Shown here: one piece after another, positions 1 to 8,853 of the stretch
How positions within the stretch are numbered: position 1 is the first letter of the stretch
How the letters are laid out: each line of letters begins with the position of its first letter
Assembly: GCF_900188025.1 (NCBI RefSeq)
Contig: NZ_FZNO01000013.1
Coordinates: 62,001-126,000, forward strand
Length of the DNA stretch: 64,000 nucleotides
Direction of reading: 5' to 3'
Source of the DNA: Blastococcus mobilis
Lineage (GTDB): Bacteria; Actinomycetota; Actinomycetes; Mycobacteriales; Geodermatophilaceae
The notes under the pieces: model-generated
Told to the model about the DNA's origin: nothing
The model's database searches: none
Seen by the model: only the letters and a program-made list of their open reading frames with translations
Made by a program: the position numbers and the translations under genes

Positions 1-490
1 CGGCCAGCGCGCAGAGCACGGTGATCGACGTGGCGCCGCGGGCGGTGAGCAGCCCGCAGCAGTGCACCAGGGAGCCGCCGGTGGCCAGCATCGGGTCGAG
101 CACGAACACCTGGCGGTCGACCAGCGACTCCGGCAGCGAGGCCATGTACGCCTCCGGCTGGAAGGTCTCCTCGTTGCGGGCCAGGCCGACGAAGCCCATC
201 TGCGACTCGGGCAGCATGCCGTGGGCGGTGTCGGCCATCCCGAGACCCGCGCGCAGCACGGGCACGATCAGCGGCGGGGCGGCCAGCCGGTACCCTGTGG
301 TGTCGGTGACCGGGGTCCGGATCGGCTCCTCGGCGATCGCCAGGTCGCGGGTGGCCTCGTAGACCAGCATCTGGGTGAGCTCGCGGAGGGCGGCCCGGAA
401 CATGGCGTTGTCCGTCCGTTCGTCACGCATCCTGGTCAGACGGGCGCGGGCCAACGGGTGGTCGACGACGGTGAGCTGCACGCGCGACAC
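1..490 (-). CDS. upp: uracil phosphoribosyltransferase (partial, C-terminus off left edge)
   Basis: Converts uracil plus PRPP to UMP in pyrimidine salvage. Only the first ~163 codons are inside the window. The reverse strand reads the family's N-terminal pattern [16 protein letters not shown] and, near residue 130, the PRPP-binding loop [10 protein letters not shown] start at GTG 490 (VSRVQL), which has a GGCGGG run about 8 bases upstream; GTG 481 (VQLTVV) is an alternative. It is divergent from deoC and belongs to the nucleoside salvage group that fills the first 18 kb. Confidence 0.93.
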   Translation of the reverse strand, partial: MSRVQLTVVDHPLARARLTRMRDERTDNAMFRAALRELTQMLVYEATRDLAIAEEPIRTPVTDTTGYRLAAPPLIVPVLRAGLGMADTAHGMLPESQMGFVGLARNEETFQPEAYMASLPESLVDRQVFVLDPMLATGGSLVHCCGLLTARGATSITVLCALA

Positions 491-722
491 CGTATCGGCC
501 CGCCGTCGTCGCCTGACCGGGAGCGACCTCGGATCACGGTCGACGCTGCTCAGATCAGGAGTGGAGGGGCGAAGGATCTCGGTGTCGTCCGGGCGGTAGG
601 TGCGCCATCGAGAACGCCACAGGCGCCCTCGCACACCGGCCTCCGCCGCCTCCCTCCGTCGTCCTGCTCGTGTCGGGTGAGGCGGGACGGGGTCACTGGC
701 GGGGCGGGGGACAATGATCGGC

Positions 723-1736
723 ATGACCCACGTGCTCGACCCCGACGCGCTGCCCGATGACGCGCGCGCGTTGATGGCGCCGCTGCCGCCGTACGACGAC
801 GTCACGCGCTCCGACTCGGCCTTCCGGGCCTTCCTCCACGGCCTCCCGGGCGTCGACCAGGTCGGCGCCGAGGCCCGCGTCGCGATGCTCGGCACCCGGT
901 CCATCAAGACCACGGCCAAGGCCTGGGCGATCGACACGGCGATCTCGATGGTCGACCTCACCACCCTCGAGGGCGCCGACACGCCTGGCAAGGTCCGCTC
1001 CCTGGCCGCCAAGGCCCGCCGTCCCGACCCCGGCGACCCGACCTGCCCGCAGGTCGCTGCCGTCTGCGTCTACGGCGACCTCGCCGGCGTGGCCCGCGAG
1101 GCGCTGGGCGACAGCGGCATCCACGTGGCCGCCGTGGCCACCGCCTTCCCCAGTGGGCGGGCCAGCCGCGCGGTCAAGATCGCCGACGTGAAGGACGCCG
1201 TGGCCAACGGCGCCGACGAGATCGACATGGTCATCGACCGCGGCGCGTTCCTCGCCGGCCGTTACCTCGACGTCTACGAGGAGATCGTCGCCGTCAAGGA
1301 GGCGTGTGCGCGTCCAGGGGGGCGAGCCCCCGCGCACCTCAAGGTCATCCTGGAGACCGGCGAGCTGGTCACCCTCGACAACGTCCGCCGCGCCTCGTGG
1401 ATCGCGATGCTCGCCGGCGGCGACTTCATCAAGACCTCCACCGGCAAGGTCTCCCCGGCGGCGACCCTGCCGGTCTCGCTCGTGATGCTCGAGGCGGTCC
1501 GCGACTTCCGCGCCGCCACCGGCCGCCAGATCGGCTTCAAGCCCGCCGGCGGCATCCGGACGACCAAGGACGCGATCAAGCACCTGGTGCTGATCAACGA
1601 GACCGTCGGCCCGGACTGGCTGGACCCCGACTGGTTCCGCTTCGGCGCCTCCAGCCTGCTCAACGACCTCCTCCTGCAGCGCCAGAAGCTGCGCACCGGC
1701 CACTACTCCGGCCCCGACTACGTGACGGTGGACTGA
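723..1736 (+). CDS. deoC: deoxyribose-phosphate aldolase
   Basis: Class I aldolase that splits 2-deoxyribose-5-phosphate into glyceraldehyde-3-phosphate and acetaldehyde, the last step of deoxynucleoside breakdown. The Schiff-base lysine lies in DFIKTSTGK, the second conserved lysine in FKPAGGIRT, and the conserved Asp in EIDMVID. At ~337 residues it belongs to the longer DeoC group rather than the ~250-residue E. coli type. Two starts are possible, ATG 714 and ATG 723; the GGCGGGGG run ends 3 bases before 714 and 12 before 723, so I prefer 723 weakly. The next gene starts 7 bases after the stop, and the aldehyde dehydrogenase there could remove the acetaldehyde produced. Confidence 0.95.
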   Translation: MTHVLDPDALPDDARALMAPLPPYDDVTRSDSAFRAFLHGLPGVDQVGAEARVAMLGTRSIKTTAKAWAIDTAISMVDLTTLEGADTPGKVRSLAAKARRPDPGDPTCPQVAAVCVYGDLAGVAREALGDSGIHVAAVATAFPSGRASRAVKIADVKDAVANGADEIDMVIDRGAFLAGRYLDVYEEIVAVKEACARPGGRAPAHLKVILETGELVTLDNVRRASWIAMLAGGDFIKTSTGKVSPAATLPVSLVMLEAVRDFRAATGRQIGFKPAGGIRTTKDAIKHLVLINETVGPDWLDPDWFRFGASSLLNDLLLQRQKLRTGHYSGPDYVTVD

Positions 1737-1743
1737 CTCCCCC

Positions 1744-3192
1744 ATGACCAGCCTGTTCGAGTACGCCCCGGCACCCGAGTCGCGGTCGATCGTCGACATC
1801 GCGCCGTCCTACGGCCTGTTCATCGACGGTGAGTTCGTCGACGGCACCGGGGAGTCCTTCAAGAGCGTCAACCCGGCAACCGAGGAGGTCCTCACCGAGG
1901 TCTCCGCAGGCAGCGGGGCCGACGTCGACCGCGCCGTGGCCGCCGCTCGTCGGGCGTTCACCCGCGTCTGGGGCCCGATGCGCCCGGCCGACCGCGGCAA
2001 GTACCTCTTCCGCATCGCCCGGCTGCTGCAGGAGCGGGCCCGCGAGTTCGCCGTCCTGGAGTCGCTGGACAACGGCAAGCCGATCCGGGAGTCCCGCGAC
2101 GTGGACGTCCCCCTGGCCGCAGCGCACTTCTTCTACCACGCGGGCTGGGCCGACAAGCTCGACCACGCGGGCCTCGGCCCGGGCCCACGACCGCTCGGCG
2201 TAGCCGGTCAGGTCATCCCGTGGAACTTCCCGCTGCTGATGCTGGCGTGGAAGGTCGCCCCGGCGCTGGCCACCGGCAACACCGTCGTCCTCAAGCCCGC
2301 CGAGACCACCCCGCTCACCGCCCTGCTGTTCGCCGAGGTCTGCCAGCAGGCCGACCTCCCGCCGGGCGTGGTGAACATCGTGACCGGCGCCGGTGACACC
2401 GGCCGGGCCGTCGTCGAGCACGGCGACGTCGACAAGGTGGCGTTCACCGGCTCCACGGAGGTCGGCAAGTCGATCGCCCGGGCCGTCGCCGGCACCCGCA
2501 AGTCGCTGACGTTGGAACTCGGCGGCAAGGCGGCCAACATCGTCTTCGACGACGCCCCCATCGACCAGGCCGTCGAGGGCATCGTCCAGGGCATCTTCTT
2601 CAACCAGGGGCACGTCTGCTGCGCGGGCTCCCGGCTCCTGGTGCAGGAGTCGGTGCACGACGAGGCCATCGCGTCGCTCCAACGCCGGATCGGCACCCTC
2701 CGTGTGGGCGATCCGCTGGACAAGAACACCGACATCGGCGCCATCAACTCCGCCGAGCAGCTGGCCCGCATCCGCGAGCTGTCCGACGTCGGCGAGGCAG
2801 AGGGCGCGCAGCGCTGGCAGCCCGCCTGCGACCTGCCCGACCGCGGGTTCTGGTACCCGCCGACGGTCTTCACCGACGTCTCCCCCGCGCACCGGATCGC
2901 CCGCGAGGAGGTCTTCGGGCCCGTGCTGAGCGTCCTCACCTTCCGCACCCCTGACGAAGCCGTCGCGAAGGCGAACAACAGCACCTACGGACTGTCGGCC
3001 GGCATCTGGACGGAGAAGGGGTCGCGGATCCTCAAGATCGCGAACCAGCTGCGGGCCGGCGTCGTCTGGGCCAACACGTTCAACAAGTTCGACCCGACGT
3101 CGCCCTTCGGCGGCTACAAGCAGTCCGGCTACGGCCGCGAGGGCGGCCGGCACGGGCTGACGGGATACCTGAAGGGTGCGACCCACTCATGA
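1744..3192 (+). CDS. aldehyde dehydrogenase family protein
   Basis: NAD(P)-dependent aldehyde dehydrogenase of about 482 residues, full length for the family. The cofactor-binding lysine is in VLKPAETTPLTA, the general-base Glu in LELGGKAANIVF, and the catalytic Cys is the first Cys of FFNQGHVCCAGSR; EEVFGPVLSV carries the second conserved Glu. It follows deoC by 7 bases and precedes a half-length paralogue, so the three form one operon. The position suggests oxidation of the acetaldehyde released by DeoC; that substrate is inferred from context. ATG 1744 is used because it fits the short gap after deoC. Confidence 0.93.
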   Translation: MTSLFEYAPAPESRSIVDIAPSYGLFIDGEFVDGTGESFKSVNPATEEVLTEVSAGSGADVDRAVAAARRAFTRVWGPMRPADRGKYLFRIARLLQERAREFAVLESLDNGKPIRESRDVDVPLAAAHFFYHAGWADKLDHAGLGPGPRPLGVAGQVIPWNFPLLMLAWKVAPALATGNTVVLKPAETTPLTALLFAEVCQQADLPPGVVNIVTGAGDTGRAVVEHGDVDKVAFTGSTEVGKSIARAVAGTRKSLTLELGGKAANIVFDDAPIDQAVEGIVQGIFFNQGHVCCAGSRLLVQESVHDEAIASLQRRIGTLRVGDPLDKNTDIGAINSAEQLARIRELSDVGEAEGAQRWQPACDLPDRGFWYPPTVFTDVSPAHRIAREEVFGPVLSVLTFRTPDEAVAKANNSTYGLSAGIWTEKGSRILKIANQLRAGVVWANTFNKFDPTSPFGGYKQSGYGREGGRHGLTGYLKGATHS

Positions 3193-3265
3193 ACGAGCGT
3201 GCGAGTTCAGGCAGGAACACAGCAGTCCCGCGAACGCGGACGACGAGCGCCAGCGAGGAGGCCAA

Positions 3266-4132
3266 GTGAGTGACCGTCTGGCCGTTCGCAAGACCTACAA
3301 GCTCTACGTCAACGGCGCCTTCCCCCGCTCGGAGTCCGGCCGCACGTACGAGGTCACGGACACGCGGGGGCACTTCCTCGCCAACGCCGCCCGGGCCTCG
3401 CGCAAGGACGCCCGGGACGCCGTCGTCGCCGCCCGCGCCGCCTTCCCGAAGTGGTCGGCCATGACCGCCTACAACCGCGGCCAGGTGCTCTACCGGGTGG
3501 CCGAGGTGATGGAGGGCCGTCACGCCCAGTTCTGCGAGGAGGTGGCCGCCGGCGAGGGCCTGTCGACGTCGAAGGCACGCGCCGCCGTCGACGCCGCCAT
3601 CGACCGCTGGGTCTGGTACGCCGGCTGGACCGACAAGCTGGCCGCCGTCCTGGGCGGGGCCAACCCCGTCGCCGGCCCCTACTTCGACTTCTCGATGCCC
3701 GAGCCGACCGGCGTCGTCGCCGTCCTGGCCCCGCAGCAGTCCTCGCTGCTCGGCCTGGTCAGCGTGCTCGCCCCGGTGCTCGCCGGTGGCAACACCGCCG
3801 TCGTCGTCACCTCCCGGGAACGCCCGCTGCCGGCGGTCACGCTGGCCGAGGTGCTCGCGACCAGCGACGTCCCGGGGGGCACGGTGAACCTGCTGACCGG
3901 TGACGCCGAGGAGCTGGGCACGTGGCTCGCCGAGCACGCCGACGTGGACGCCATCGACCTCACCGGCGCCCCCGCCGGCCGGGCCATGGAGTTCGAGCGC
4001 GAGGCGGCCGGCACGGTCAAGCGCGTGGTGCGCCCGACTGCTGCGGAGCCGGACTGGACGGCGGACCCGGGCCTGTCCCGGATGACGCCGTTCCTCGAGA
4101 CCAAGACCGTCTGGCATCCGATAGGCGTGTGA
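3266..4132 (+). CDS. short aldehyde dehydrogenase-like protein lacking the catalytic half
   Basis: About 288 residues, against ~480 for a complete enzyme. The N-terminal cofactor-binding half is recognisable (KTYKLYVNGAFPRSESGRTY near the start, then VVAVLAPQQSSLLGLVSVL and LAGGNTAVVV), but the protein stops before the region that would hold the catalytic cysteine. The cofactor lysine motif (VLKPAE in its neighbour) reads VVVTSRERP here. GTG 3266 is preceded by GAGGAGG with 5 bases of spacing, so the ORF extending left to 3176 is not the real start. It could be a regulatory or structural partner of the upstream enzyme. The reading frame is clean and codon use matches the neighbours, so I do not call it a pseudogene. 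Confidence 0.85.
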   Translation: MSDRLAVRKTYKLYVNGAFPRSESGRTYEVTDTRGHFLANAARASRKDARDAVVAARAAFPKWSAMTAYNRGQVLYRVAEVMEGRHAQFCEEVAAGEGLSTSKARAAVDAAIDRWVWYAGWTDKLAAVLGGANPVAGPYFDFSMPEPTGVVAVLAPQQSSLLGLVSVLAPVLAGGNTAVVVTSRERPLPAVTLAEVLATSDVPGGTVNLLTGDAEELGTWLAEHADVDAIDLTGAPAGRAMEFEREAAGTVKRVVRPTAAEPDWTADPGLSRMTPFLETKTVWHPIGV

Positions 4133-4182
4133 GGCCCCGTCCCGGGTCCCATCCTGAGCCTGCGAGGGGTCGGGACGGCTCC
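4133..4182 (+). repeat. GAGCNTGCGA-loop hairpin element, copy 1 (truncated)
   Basis: Starts on the base after the TGA of the short aldehyde dehydrogenase gene. Outer arms GGCCCCGTCCCG and CGGGACGGCTCC pair over CGTCCCG/CGGGACG, and the loop GAGCCTGCGA is present. The inner stem is degenerate. It overlaps the next copy head to tail. Confidence 0.7.
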
Positions 4183-4233
4183 GGCCAGGGCACCGCCGCG
4201 AGCCTGCGAGTGGTGGGGTGGCCGGGGTCCTTC
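4177..4233 (+). repeat. GAGCNTGCGA-loop hairpin element, copy 2
   Basis: Outer arms GGCTCCGGCCA and TGGCCGGGGTCC; inner stem CCGCCGC with GTGGTGG; loop GAGCCTGCGA; pyrimidine tail GGTCCTTCTGG. Middle member of a three-copy cluster. Confidence 0.8.
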
Positions 4234-4288
4234 TGGAGGTCCTTCTCCTGGCATCCGATCGGGCTGTGAACGGCCTCGTCCCGCGACC

Positions 4289-4362
4289 GGCCCCCTGCAG
4301 ACGCCGGCCCCTGCAGGGCCCGCCGCGAGCTTGCGAGTGGCGGGGGGCAGGGGGTCCTTTCC
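4289..4362 (+). repeat. GAGCNTGCGA-loop hairpin element, copy 3
   Basis: Outer arms GGCCCCCTGC and GCAGGGGGTCC, inner stem CCCGCCGC with GTGGCGGG, loop GAGCTTGCGA, tail GTCCTTTCC. An extra partial left arm precedes the inner stem. It ends about 45 bases before the next gene and is probably a transcription terminator for the deoC operon. Confidence 0.85.
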
Positions 4363-4408
4363 CCGAAGGGGCGAAGGACGGGTGTCCGTCATCTGGCAGG
4401 GTGTCACC

Positions 4409-5776
4409 GTGGCCAGGCCCAGCATCGTCCCGATCGCACTCACCCTCGACGACCGCACCGGCTACACGCTGTGGGCGCCTCCGTGGGAGGAGGACGGCGA
4501 GGAGTGGCAGGCGTTCCTCGGGACCACCGAGGACGACGCCGAAGCCGGGAGCACGGCGAAGGTCCATCTCTTCCCGACCCCCGCGGCGCTCGCGGTGTTC
4601 TGCCGCACCAGCACCGACCACGACCTCGCCGACCACCCGGTCTGGCCGGTCGTGGTCGGGCTGGGCGCCGAGGACCTGACGCCCGACGACGACCACCGCT
4701 TCGACCTCGACGGCGTCTACGACATCGCGGCGGAGGACCCCGACCGCTGGGCGGTCGAGGAGCTCGCCGCCACCATCGACATCGTCACCCGCCTCGCCGA
4801 GTGCCTCGACACCAGCGGCGTCGACGAGGACGACGAGGACGACGACGGGAGCCAGTTCGAGGCGGTCGCCGAGCTGGCCGCGAAGCCCGAGATCGGCTCC
4901 CTCGGCCTCGGTGTGGACGCCTTCGTCGGCCGCTCCGGCGAGGACGCCTGGCTCGGCGTGGGTAGCGTGCTCGACGACCTCTGGGAGGACGTCGTCGAGG
5001 AGCTCAACGAGCACTTCGACTGGACCGGTGCCGGCTCGGCCACCCTCGAGGACTACCCCCCGGCCTCGGAGACAGAGGACGCCGACGCCGACGACCTCCC
5101 CGACGGCCCGACCGATCACGAGGTCCCCGTGGGCGACGACGAGCCGGCCGGCTCCACCGCCGCACCGGTGCGCACGATCGCCCGCGGCGGCCGGATCAGC
5201 GCGTCACCGGACGAGGTCGCGGCCGCCGGCGCTTTCTGGGAGTCGGTGGGCATCCTGCCCGTCGAGATCGTCGTCCCCGGGGGCGCCGGGGTGACCCTGC
5301 GCTGCTACGTAGAGGACGTCGCCCGCTTCCTCGGCCGCGACGGCGAGGTCTTCCTCTTCGCCACCCCGGCCGACCTGGCGCGTTTCTGCCGGGGCACCGA
5401 GAACCACGACCTGATGGAGATCGCGTCGTGGCCCGAGGTGGCCGACACCGACGTCCCGCCCCTGCCGGCCGACCAGGACCGCTACGACCTCACGGAGCTG
5501 TCGGAGGTGCTCTCCGAGGTGGCCGACGGCGCCGCCGGTCTGGTGGACCACCGGGCCTTCGCCCAGCCCGTGGAGGGCGTGCGCGACCTCACCGAGTACG
5601 CCGGGCTGGTCCGCGTGACGGAGCTGCTCGCACCGACGTCGGCACTGGGCCGTGCGGTGGCCCGCGGAGAGACCGACCCGCAGGCACCGCTCCGCCAGGA
5701 GGACGCCGCCACGCTTCGCGGGCAGTGGGACGAGGTCGTCACCCAGGTCAGCGGAGCGCTGGTCTTCCGCGACTGA
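4409..5776 (+). CDS. acidic hypothetical protein with internal duplication
   Basis: Function not recognised. About 455 residues from GTG 4409 (MARPSIVPIALT), which has GGCAGGG 7 bases upstream; the ORF extends further left only through the hairpin element. Two similar segments are visible. Residues ~15-110 contain VHLFPTPAALAVFCR, DHDLADHPVWPVV and DHRFDL. Residues ~295-370 contain VFLFATPADLARFCR, NHDLMEIASWPEV and DRYDL. They are separated by an Asp/Glu-rich linker (EDDEDDDG, TEDADADDLPDGP). There is no signal peptide or membrane segment. The two units probably arose by duplication of one domain. Confidence 0.85.
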   Translation: MARPSIVPIALTLDDRTGYTLWAPPWEEDGEEWQAFLGTTEDDAEAGSTAKVHLFPTPAALAVFCRTSTDHDLADHPVWPVVVGLGAEDLTPDDDHRFDLDGVYDIAAEDPDRWAVEELAATIDIVTRLAECLDTSGVDEDDEDDDGSQFEAVAELAAKPEIGSLGLGVDAFVGRSGEDAWLGVGSVLDDLWEDVVEELNEHFDWTGAGSATLEDYPPASETEDADADDLPDGPTDHEVPVGDDEPAGSTAAPVRTIARGGRISASPDEVAAAGAFWESVGILPVEIVVPGGAGVTLRCYVEDVARFLGRDGEVFLFATPADLARFCRGTENHDLMEIASWPEVADTDVPPLPADQDRYDLTELSEVLSEVADGAAGLVDHRAFAQPVEGVRDLTEYAGLVRVTELLAPTSALGRAVARGETDPQAPLRQEDAATLRGQWDEVVTQVSGALVFRD

Positions 5777-5784
5777 CCCGCAAA

Positions 5785-5879
5785 GCGGCCGGCCCCGGGA
5801 GAACCGGGACCGGCCGCGCTCGTCATACGGCCCCGTCCCCCTCGCCGCGAACGTGTGGACGGCGAGGGGGACGGGGTCC
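5785..5879. terminator. two consecutive hairpins between convergent genes
   Basis: Hairpin one is 5785-5817: GCGGCCGGCCCCGGG, loop AGAA, CCGGGACCGGCCGC. Hairpin two is 5829-5879: arms GGCCCCGTCCCCCTCGCCG and CGGCGAGGGGGACGGGGTCC around a 12-base loop, followed by TTGTTC. The second shares the GGCCCC...GGGGTCCTT frame of the dispersed element but not its loop. It serves the convergent hypothetical and helicase genes. Confidence 0.8.
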
Positions 5880-5883
5880 TTGT

Positions 5884-7410
5884 TCAGTTGCCGTAGCGCG
5901 ACGGGCGGCTGGGCCGTCCGCCGGACCGCGGACCGCGGTCGCCGTACGAGCGCTCACCGGACGACGACCGCTCGCCGTACGAGCGCTCCCCGCCCGACCG
6001 CTCGCCGGCCGGTCGGGGCCGGTCGCCGAAGGACCGACGCGGGCCACCGCGGTGACCGCCCGTGGGACGGTCGCCGTCGCGGCGCGGACGCCCACCGGGG
6101 CCACCGCCGCCACGACGCATGTCGCGCTGGGTGCGCTCCTTGGGCTCCACCGGGACGCCCTTGGCGACCAGGTCCAGGATCGCGGCGTCGCCCGGACGGA
6201 TCCGGTCGACGGCCGGGTCGACCTTCGCCGTGCGGAACCGGCGCTTGGCCTGGCCCACCTGGTCGGGCAGCAGGAGTGAGACGACGACACCGGCGGCGCC
6301 GGCGCGGGCGGTGCGGCCCGACCGGTGCAGGTAGGTCTTGGCGTCCGTCGGCGGGTCGTAGTGCAGGACCAGCGAGACGTCGTCCACGTGGATGCCACGG
6401 GCGGCGACGTCGGTGGCCACCAGGACCGGCGAGCGCGCGTCGGTGAACTCCTCCAGCGCCCGCTTGCGGGCGGACTGGGGCAGACCACCGTGGATGGCCT
6501 CGGCCTTGATCCCGGCGGCCTTCAGGTTCTCGGCCAGCCGATCCACGCCCAGCTGGGTGCGGGCGAAGACGATCGTCCGTCCGGGGCGGCCGGCGAGCTC
6601 GGTCGCCACGTGCAGCTTGTCACGGAACGCGAGGCTGAAGGCCAGGTGCTCAGCCGGCGGGGCGTCGTCGCCGGCGCGCTTGACCTCGTGCCGCGCCGGG
6701 TCCTTGAGGTAGCGGCGGACCAGCGCGTCGACCTCACCGTCCAGCGTGGCCGAGAACAGCAGCCGCTGGGCGTCACGGGCGGTCTGGTCGAGCAGCTCCT
6801 TGACGACCGGGAGGAAGCCCAGGTCGGCCATGAAGTCGGCCTCGTCCAGCACGGTGACGACGACCTCCGCGAGGGTGGCCTCGCCCTGGCTGATCAGGTC
6901 CTGCAGCCGGCCCGGGGTCGCGATGATGACGTCGACCCCGCGACGCAGCTGCTGGATCTGGCGGTACATGGGCGCGCCGCCGTAGACGGTCGCCAGCTGG
7001 ACGCCGATGGCCTGACCGAGGGGCGCCAGGTTGTCGTGCACCTGCTGGGCGAGCTCACGGGTCGGCACGAGGACCAGACCGCGCGGAGCCCGGCGGCCGT
7101 TGCGGACCTCGGCGCCGATGCGGGCGAGCAGCGGCAGGCCGAAGGCCAGCGTCTTGCCCGATCCGGTGGCCGCCTTCCCGAGCACGTCGCGCCCGGCGAG
7201 CGCGTCCGGGAGGGCCGAGGTCTGGATGGCGAACGGGTGGCGGATGCCGCGCCGCTCGAGGGCGGTCACGAGCTGCTGGGGCAGGCCCAGCTGACCGAAC
7301 GTCGGGCCGGCGGGCTCCGCCGGGGTCGCGACGGTGGTGTTCTCCGTGGTGTTCTGAACAGCGTTCTCGCTCGTGTTCGACTCGAACGAGACAGGGTGGA
7401 CCAAAGTCAT
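5884..7410 (-). CDS. DEAD-box RNA helicase
   Basis: ATP-dependent RNA helicase of 508 residues, RhlE/DeaD type, acting in ribosome assembly or mRNA turnover. Motifs in order: Q-motif region (FGQLGLPQQLVTALERRG), Walker A AATGSGKT, PTRELAQQ, TPGR, DEAD in VLDEADFMADLGF, SAT, ARGIHVDD and HRSGRTARAG. The C-terminal ~90 residues are a low-complexity Arg/Gly/Ser tail (RRGGGGPGGRPRR, GERSYGERS repeats) typical of nonspecific RNA binding. The start ATG 7410 gives a short Thr/Asn-rich leader before the helicase core. The ~240-base upstream gap holds the promoter; I see no gene there. Confidence 0.95.
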   Translation of the reverse strand: MTLVHPVSFESNTSENAVQNTTENTTVATPAEPAGPTFGQLGLPQQLVTALERRGIRHPFAIQTSALPDALAGRDVLGKAATGSGKTLAFGLPLLARIGAEVRNGRRAPRGLVLVPTRELAQQVHDNLAPLGQAIGVQLATVYGGAPMYRQIQQLRRGVDVIIATPGRLQDLISQGEATLAEVVVTVLDEADFMADLGFLPVVKELLDQTARDAQRLLFSATLDGEVDALVRRYLKDPARHEVKRAGDDAPPAEHLAFSLAFRDKLHVATELAGRPGRTIVFARTQLGVDRLAENLKAAGIKAEAIHGGLPQSARKRALEEFTDARSPVLVATDVAARGIHVDDVSLVLHYDPPTDAKTYLHRSGRTARAGAAGVVVSLLLPDQVGQAKRRFRTAKVDPAVDRIRPGDAAILDLVAKGVPVEPKERTQRDMRRGGGGPGGRPRRDGDRPTGGHRGGPRRSFGDRPRPAGERSGGERSYGERSSSGERSYGDRGPRSGGRPSRPSRYGN

Positions 7411-7652
7411 GCGGGGTGGGGCTCCGATACTGCTCGGAGCGCGTCCCGTGAAAGAGGAGGAGCGCCGTCAGGTACCGGCGTCCTCACTTGGCGATCGTCT
7501 GCGCCCAAGGATGGAACGCGGGATCTGCACGGATGCGCTCATGCCCAGACGTTCCGTCCGGGAGGATGACCGGCCTTGTGCCGGTGCACCTACCGTAGCA
7601 GCGCGGATGCGCGGGTGATTCCCGACATGGGGGTGGCTGCGGTCACCCTCCG

Positions 7653-8729
7653 TCAGGCCCGGAGAGCCGCGTACCCCGGCTGGACGACGCCCTCGAGCAG
7701 CCGCTTCTTCTCCGCGTCGTCGATGAAGGCGCCCGCCAGCGCCCGTTCGGTGACCGTCTGGACGTCCTCCCAGCACCACCCGAACGTGGCTGCGACGTCG
7801 GCGATCTCACTGCTGGCCGAGACCCCGCTCATCAGGCGGTTGTCGGTGTTCAGCGTGACGGCGAAGCCGAGCCGGTGCAGCCGGTCCACCGGGTGGTCGG
7901 CCAGGGACGGGTAGGCGCCGGTCTGCACGTTGGACGACGGCGCGACCTCCAGCGGCACCTGCTCCTCACGCACCCGCTCGGCCAGCGGCCCCAGGGTCCC
8001 GTCGGCCGCCACCTCGTCGGCGATCCGGACCCCGTGGCCCAGCCGCTCGGCGTGCGCGCCGTCCAGGGCGGCACGGATGCTGTCGGTGCCGGCCGCCTCC
8101 CCGGCGTGGATGGTGCGGTGGGCGTGGGCGCCGTCGAGGACGCCGATGGCCGAGGGAATCCGGTCCGGCGGGAAGCCGATCTCGGGACCGGCGAGATCGA
8201 AGCCGACGACGCCGGCATGCCGGTAGCGGACGACGAGGCCGGCGACCTCGTCCCAGCGGTCGGCCTGCCGCATGGCGCAGAGCAGGGCGCCCACCCTGAT
8301 CGGGGTGCCGGCCTCGGTGGCCTCCCGGCTGCCCAGGGCGAAGCCGTCCACCATCGCCTCGACGACGGCCTCGATCGGCAGCCCCTGGGCCGTCGACAAC
8401 TCGGGGGCGAAGCGCACCTCGGCGTAGACCACGCCGTCGGCAGCCAGGTCCAGCGCGCACTCCCGGGCGACCCGGTGGATGGCCTCGGGCTGCTGCATGA
8501 CGCCGACCGTGTGCGCGAAGGTCTCCAGGTACTGCACCAGCGAGCCGGAGTCGGCCGCCCGCCGGAACCAGGCGGCCAGGCCCTCCGGGTCGGAGGCGGG
8601 CAGATTCCGGTAGCCGTGCTCGTCGGCCAGCTCGAGCACCGTCTGCGGGCGCAGGCCGCCGTCCAGGTGGTCATGCAGGAGGACCTTGGGAGCCCGGGCG
8701 ATCGTCTCGGCAGTCAGTGGGGCAGGCAC
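7653..8729 (-). CDS. add: adenosine deaminase
   Basis: Deaminates adenosine or deoxyadenosine to (deoxy)inosine in the cytoplasm. The 358-residue protein shows the Zn-binding pair in VLLHDHLDGGL, a further Zn His with the catalytic Glu in TIHAGEAAG, the conserved His in RLGHGVRI, and the second metal Asp in LNTDNRLMSG. Start is GTG 8729; the Shine-Dalgarno is weak. It fits the surrounding salvage genes (deoA, cdd, nucleoside transporter) and matches the add-deoA-cdd order of other actinobacteria, here interrupted by an ABC exporter pair. Confidence 0.96.
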   Translation of the reverse strand: MPAPLTAETIARAPKVLLHDHLDGGLRPQTVLELADEHGYRNLPASDPEGLAAWFRRAADSGSLVQYLETFAHTVGVMQQPEAIHRVARECALDLAADGVVYAEVRFAPELSTAQGLPIEAVVEAMVDGFALGSREATEAGTPIRVGALLCAMRQADRWDEVAGLVVRYRHAGVVGFDLAGPEIGFPPDRIPSAIGVLDGAHAHRTIHAGEAAGTDSIRAALDGAHAERLGHGVRIADEVAADGTLGPLAERVREEQVPLEVAPSSNVQTGAYPSLADHPVDRLHRLGFAVTLNTDNRLMSGVSASSEIADVAATFGWCWEDVQTVTERALAGAFIDDAEKKRLLEGVVQPGYAALRA

Positions 8730-8744
8730 TAGCGCAAGTTACCT

Positions 8745-8786
8745 GTCGGGCCGAGTGGCCCCCGGAGGGGTTCGCGCAGGCGCGAC
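8745..8786 (+). repeat. second hairpin family, single diverged copy
   Basis: Matches the 88-bp tandem repeat at 58.8 kb over GCCGAGTGG, GGAGGGGT and CGCGCAGGCGCGA. Outer stem GTCGGGCC (8745-8752) pairs with GGCGCGAC (8779-8786) at 7 of 8 positions; the first base pair is G-C here and A-T in the 58.8-kb copies. It lies between the ABC permease stop and the add start. Confidence 0.65.
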
Positions 8787-8853
8787 GCAACGGCTACTCA
8801 GCGCCGCTGGGGGACGGCCGTTGGCCGCGGTGTCGTCCGGTAGGACGACGATG

